This document shows positions 6,646-8,323 of a stretch of 8,323 nt of DNA, in pieces. A program made the position numbers and the translations under genes. The first letter of the stretch is position 1, and each line of letters starts with the position of its first letter. The notes beneath the pieces are model-generated. The model made no database searches, was not told where the DNA came from, and saw only the letters and a list, made by a program, of their open reading frames with translations. This DNA is from Nanobdellota archaeon. Lineage in GTDB: Archaea; Nanobdellota; Nanobdellia; SCGC-AAA011-G17; VGLX01. Location of the stretch: positions 1-8,323 of the forward strand of contig JAUYDG010000010.1 of assembly GCA_030691925.1 (NCBI GenBank), given 5' to 3'.

Positions 6646-6654
6646 CTTATAAAT
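6646..6654 (+). promoter_or_regulatory. Strong archaeal BRE/TATA promoter with no nearby ORF
   Basis: CAGAAAGG followed by CTTATAAAT matches the archaeal BRE plus TATA layout closely. A start site near 6674-6680 is expected. The next supported start codon is at 7034, so the transcript would have a leader of about 355 bases or be a separate non-coding RNA. Another AT-rich element (TTTTAAA, about 6685-6692) lies just downstream. Confidence 0.5.
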
Positions 6655-6811
6655 CGCCATCCACGACTGTTCTGCATTCAAAAAATTTTAAACATCATCC
6701 CATAAAGGGACCGCGCCAAACCTGAGTATTCAACTCAATCTCGAGAAGAAAAAAAGGCCATGAGGTTTTTCAACAAAAGAACTTACTGGAAAACCTTGAA
6801 ACTAATGCGGA

Positions 6812-6829
6812 AAAACACCTAAGTGTTTT
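6812..6829 (+). repeat. Perfect inverted repeat (7-bp stem, CTAA loop)
   Basis: AAAACAC and GTGTTTT flank a four-base loop. The stem has only two G-C pairs and is not followed by a T tract, so it is a weak hairpin rather than a standard terminator. It lies downstream of the strong TATA box at 6646 and could be part of a structured transcript, or be chance. Confidence 0.3.
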
Positions 6830-7033
6830 AAACAAAAAATATTCCCAACTAGTCAGTTTTCTCTCGTCGGAAAAATCTAGTTCTGAAACATCCATGAAAC
6901 GCTGGAAAACCTAGAAAAACCTGAAAAGGGATGTAAGATGTAACAAGTGAAACCAAATGTAAGGCTGGAAAACTCAACACTAAGAGCCCTAAGAGAATCA
7001 ATAAAAAATAAAAACTAGAAAGGGAGGTTAGAA

Positions 7034-7450
7034 ATGAGAAGAAGAGCATCAGACTACAGGGTTTTATTCATGCTAATCGCGTCAGTGGCAATTTTTGCTT
7101 GGCTTGCATCTTCGCATACCTCTTACGCGGAAGCCGAAGACCTATCAAATCTTTCGCTTGTAGAGGTCAAAGTCGGCGAGACCTTTAAGGTCACCGTGAA
7201 AGCGAAGCTTACAGGCGGTTTTGTATGGTACGTGGACTATGACGTTAACTACATCTCCCTGGTGGGTAAAAAGACCAAGATGCCTGAGAGCATAACAGAC
7301 CTCAAGCCCGAGAACATAGAGTTTGAAGAGACGTTCGAGTTCAAGGCGGAAAAGCCAGGCAATACAATGCTCATCTGCTTCGCCCGCGGTGTACTAAATG
7401 AAGCAAGACCATCTGATGTCAAGAGGTTCCTGGTCTCAATAACCAAATAG
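7034..7450 (+). CDS. Exported chagasin-like (MEROPS I42) peptidase inhibitor homologue
   Basis: This 138-residue protein begins with a signal peptide: an arginine-rich start (MRRR), a hydrophobic stretch (10-27), and a likely cleavage near SYA-EAE (30-35). The mature part (about 105 residues) has the chagasin length and layout. An early VEVKVGETFKVTV strand is followed by TGGFVW (60-65), in the place of the NPTTGY loop. Near the end, F-x-F-KAEKPGNTMLIC and ARP (124-126) stand in for the RPW loop. The central GxGG loop is not recognisable. Family members inhibit C1 cysteine peptidases; the degenerate loops make inhibition uncertain here. GGGAGGT (7022-7028) is a strong ribosome site. Codons favour GAG and AAG, unlike the kor-suc operon. 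No peptidase gene is adjacent in view. Confidence 0.65.
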   Translation: MRRRASDYRVLFMLIASVAIFAWLASSHTSYAEAEDLSNLSLVEVKVGETFKVTVKAKLTGGFVWYVDYDVNYISLVGKKTKMPESITDLKPENIEFEETFEFKAEKPGNTMLICFARGVLNEARPSDVKRFLVSITK

Positions 7451-7472
7451 GGTCAAAACTTGCTATTCAGAT

Positions 7473-7490
7473 GTTTTTAGTTTAAATTTC
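7473..7490 (+). terminator. T-rich stretch, possible archaeal terminator
   Basis: About 25 bases after the chagasin-like stop there is a T-rich run (GTTTTTAGTTTAAATTTC) without a clear stem. Archaeal polymerase can stop at such T tracts. It also contains a TTTAAA element, but that lies too close to the next ribosome site to be a convincing promoter for it. Confidence 0.25.
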
Positions 7491-7514
7491 TAAAAAGAAG
7501 GAGGTGGGAAAAGT

Positions 7515-7844
7515 ATGTGCAAACAGTGCGGAAAAGAAACCGATGCAAACAACGTATGCCCTCACTGCGGAAGCAATCCCGGAACAGCTGAGAAGACCCA
7601 CAAGGCACTCATCCTGGCGATCGTCGGCCTAGTGGTAAACCTTCTAGTTTGGCCAGGCATAGGGACGCTACTCGGCGGCATAGGAACTCCCGGGTGGAAA
7701 GACGCGAGAAAGAAAGGTATTATACAACTATGCCTGTTCACCCTAGGCGCAATCCTATCAGTAGTCGGAATAGGAATACCCATCATGATAGGCGTCTGGA
7801 TATGGGCCCTGGTATCGTCCATCAAACAGATAAAGAATGCATAA
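7515..7844 (+). CDS. Zinc-ribbon membrane protein
   Basis: This 109-residue protein starts with a short zinc ribbon, C2-x2-C5-G-K-E-T and C15-P-H-C18-G-S, a usual sign of the zinc-ribbon-plus-membrane small proteins common in bacteria and archaea. Two hydrophobic regions follow (about 31-57 and 71-101), with a charged linker G-W-K-D-A-R-K-K-G between them; the second may form one long or two short helices. The linker and the following GIIQLCLFTLGA are faintly like TM2-domain or DUF4190-type proteins. The role is unknown; the ribbon probably faces the cytoplasm. AAGGAGGTG (7498-7506) is a near-perfect ribosome site 8-9 bases before ATG. The gene follows the chagasin-like gene by 64 bases and may share a transcript with it. 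Confidence 0.75.
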   Translation: MCKQCGKETDANNVCPHCGSNPGTAEKTHKALILAIVGLVVNLLVWPGIGTLLGGIGTPGWKDARKKGIIQLCLFTLGAILSVVGIGIPIMIGVWIWALVSSIKQIKNA

Positions 7845-7958
7845 CCCAAAAGGAAAGGAGAAAAATTAGAGAGAAGAGAAAAAGAAGTAGTTTTGTAGTC
7901 TGAAACAGTAGTTCTTCATCAACCATTAACCCAAAATCCCAATTTAAGGAGGAACTGT

Positions 7959-7988
7959 ATGAAAGGATTTAACGACCTAAGCATCTAG
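7959..7988 (+). CDS. Nine-codon mini-ORF with strong ribosome site
   Basis: AAGGAGGA (7946-7953) is followed after five bases by ATG and the peptide MKGFNDLSI, ending in TAG (7986-7988). The same frame then reads ACPSCNS before TAA (8007-8009). The mini-ORF lies before a hairpin/T6 terminator and the gene at 8124, the layout of a translated leader. It could also be the remnant of a longer gene broken by a nonsense change, or a chance ATG after a purine tract. No database-type evidence for the peptide is available to me. Confidence 0.35.
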   Translation: MKGFNDLSI

Positions 7989-8025
7989 GCATGCCCGAGC
8001 TGTAACTCTTAAAGCTCAAACTAGG

Positions 8026-8082
8026 AGGGGGAGACCTTACACACTTTCTTGGATATCATGGTTTCTTCCCTCCCCCTTTTTT
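8026..8082 (+). terminator. GC-rich hairpin followed by T6 (intrinsic terminator or attenuator)
   Basis: AGGGGGAG (8026-8033) pairs perfectly with CTCCCCCT (8070-8077), and a run of six T (8077-8082) follows at once. ACC (8034-8036) and GGT (8060-8062) could close the loop further. A smaller stem, GAGCT/AGCTC (7997-8001 with 8013-8017), precedes it. This is a classic bacterial-type terminator shape, unlike the bare T-rich ends usual in archaea. It sits between the mini-ORF and the secreted-protein gene. Confidence 0.6.
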
Positions 8083-8123
8083 ATGTTTCACCCAAAAACC
8101 TGCAGAAAAAAGGAGGCTTATCT

Positions 8124-8323
8124 GTGAAACCGACAAGTGTTGCTATCCTAGCGGCTGTATCTCTTTTCATCTTGTTTTGCGCAACGGATGCCCTATCCCA
8201 AGGACAGAAGTGGCAGGGAAGCGGCAACTGGGGGGCAGGCAATCCTTACAACCGGCTGTTCAACCCAGACACCATGGTGACCTTCAGCGGCGAGGTGACT
8301 GCTGTAAACAAGATAGTCCCCAT
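8124..8323 (+). CDS. Secreted protein, MamS/MamX-like family (5' part only)
   Basis: The first 66 codons are present; the gene runs off the right edge. AGGAGG (8111-8116) lies seven bases before the GTG start. Residues 1-26 form a signal peptide: KPTS, a hydrophobic core (about 6-20), and likely cleavage after ATDA. The mature start is rich in Gly, Trp and Asn (WQGSGNWGAGNPYN) and continues YNRLFNPDTMVTFSGEV-TAV. The Y-N-x-x-(Y/F)-x-P-x-T-x-x-x-x-x-GEV pattern resembles small secreted proteins from anaerobic bacteria often labelled MamS/MamX-like or, wrongly, DNA-binding. The family's function is unclear. Codon use (GTT, GCT, TCT, CTT) is unlike the left operon. Family identification rests on a short stretch and is tentative. 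Confidence 0.55.
   Translation, partial: MKPTSVAILAAVSLFILFCATDALSQGQKWQGSGNWGAGNPYNRLFNPDTMVTFSGEVTAVNKIVP

Larger units (their letters stand above)
6491..7033. other. Long gene-poor intergenic region
   Basis: About 540 bases separate the divergent HEPN-like and chagasin-like genes. The left end holds the minus-strand TATA box. The middle holds a strong plus-strand TATA box (6646-6654) and two small perfect stems: TCACT/AGTGA at 6618-6631 and AAAACAC/GTGTTTT at 6812-6829. The decamer CTGGAAAACY occurs three times (6786, 6902, 6965). A stop-free stretch at 6726-6914 has no start codon near its beginning. I see no tRNA, rRNA or CRISPR repeat. The region could contain an unidentified non-coding RNA, a long leader or decayed sequence. 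Confidence 0.6.

Noticed and set aside
6660..6710. C/D-box-like RNA on the minus strand (GGATGATG)
   Set aside because: The box C match is imperfect, and I found no matching D box at a proper distance.
6755..6820. Short ATG-started ORF beginning MRFFNKRTYWK
   Set aside because: It is only about 20 codons, has no Shine-Dalgarno site, and overlaps the other stop-free frame. Nothing supports translation.
6726..6914. Stop-free stretch of about 62 codons in the intergenic gap
   Set aside because: It has no ATG, GTG or TTG near its beginning, no ribosome site, and ends soon after its first ATG. At most it is a decayed gene fragment.
6491..7033. CRISPR array or tRNA gene in the gap
   Set aside because: The repeats are only ten bases and irregularly spaced, and no tRNA-like T-loop and acceptor pairing was found.
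7649..7903. 84-codon Arg-rich frame overlapping the zinc-ribbon gene
   Set aside because: It is in a shifted frame within a gene with a clear zinc ribbon, hydrophobic segments and a strong ribosome site.
7959..8009. Pyrrolysine decoding of TAG in the mini-ORF
   Set aside because: TAG also appears as the ordinary stop of the minus-strand HEPN-like gene and the chagasin-like gene in this window, and there is no pyl gene or recognisable element in view.

Overview
The left three quarters of this window looks archaeal, though no lineage can be fixed from it. Its genes use mostly ATA (Ile), AGA/AGG (Arg), GAA and AAA codons, and genes in the main cluster overlap by ATGA. Consensus-like TATA boxes occur before the cluster, before the minus-strand gene (spaced for a leaderless mRNA) and in the large intergenic gap. 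The protein families fit an anaerobic, ferredoxin-based metabolism.

Positions 2-67 hold the tail of an unidentified gene. A compact plus-strand operon then runs from 153 to 5738: a 2x[4Fe-4S] ferredoxin, the alpha subunit of a 2-oxoacid:ferredoxin oxidoreductase (korA-like), a GNAT acyltransferase, the beta subunit (korB-like), the gamma subunit (korC-like), succinyl-CoA ligase beta (sucC), two uncharacterised genes, and succinyl-CoA ligase alpha (sucD). Together they could convert 2-oxoglutarate + CoA to CO2 + reduced ferredoxin + succinyl-CoA, and then make ATP (or GTP) and succinate. Run backwards they would fix CO2 reductively. The sucCD neighbours are the best argument that the oxidoreductase uses 2-oxoglutarate. 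The unusual parts are the GNAT nested between korA and korB, a four-cysteine cluster in KorC, and two unknown genes separating sucC from sucD.

The operon ends tail-to-tail with a minus-strand gene (5735-6490) whose stop codon overlaps that of sucD. It encodes a DUF4145/HEPN-like protein with an R-x4-H motif of the kind seen in HEPN ribonucleases. A gene-poor gap of about 540 bases follows (6491-7033). It contains a strong plus-strand archaeal promoter with no convincing ORF for more than 350 bases downstream.

The right end differs in style, with strong Shine-Dalgarno sites and partly different codon use. It holds an exported chagasin-like (I42) peptidase-inhibitor homologue (7034-7450), a zinc-ribbon membrane protein (7515-7844), a 9-codon mini-ORF with a strong ribosome binding site followed by a hairpin/T6 terminator (7959-8082), and the start of a secreted protein resembling the MamS/MamX-like family (8124 to the edge). 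The change in style could reflect horizontal transfer, or less likely an assembly join in the 6500-7030 gap.
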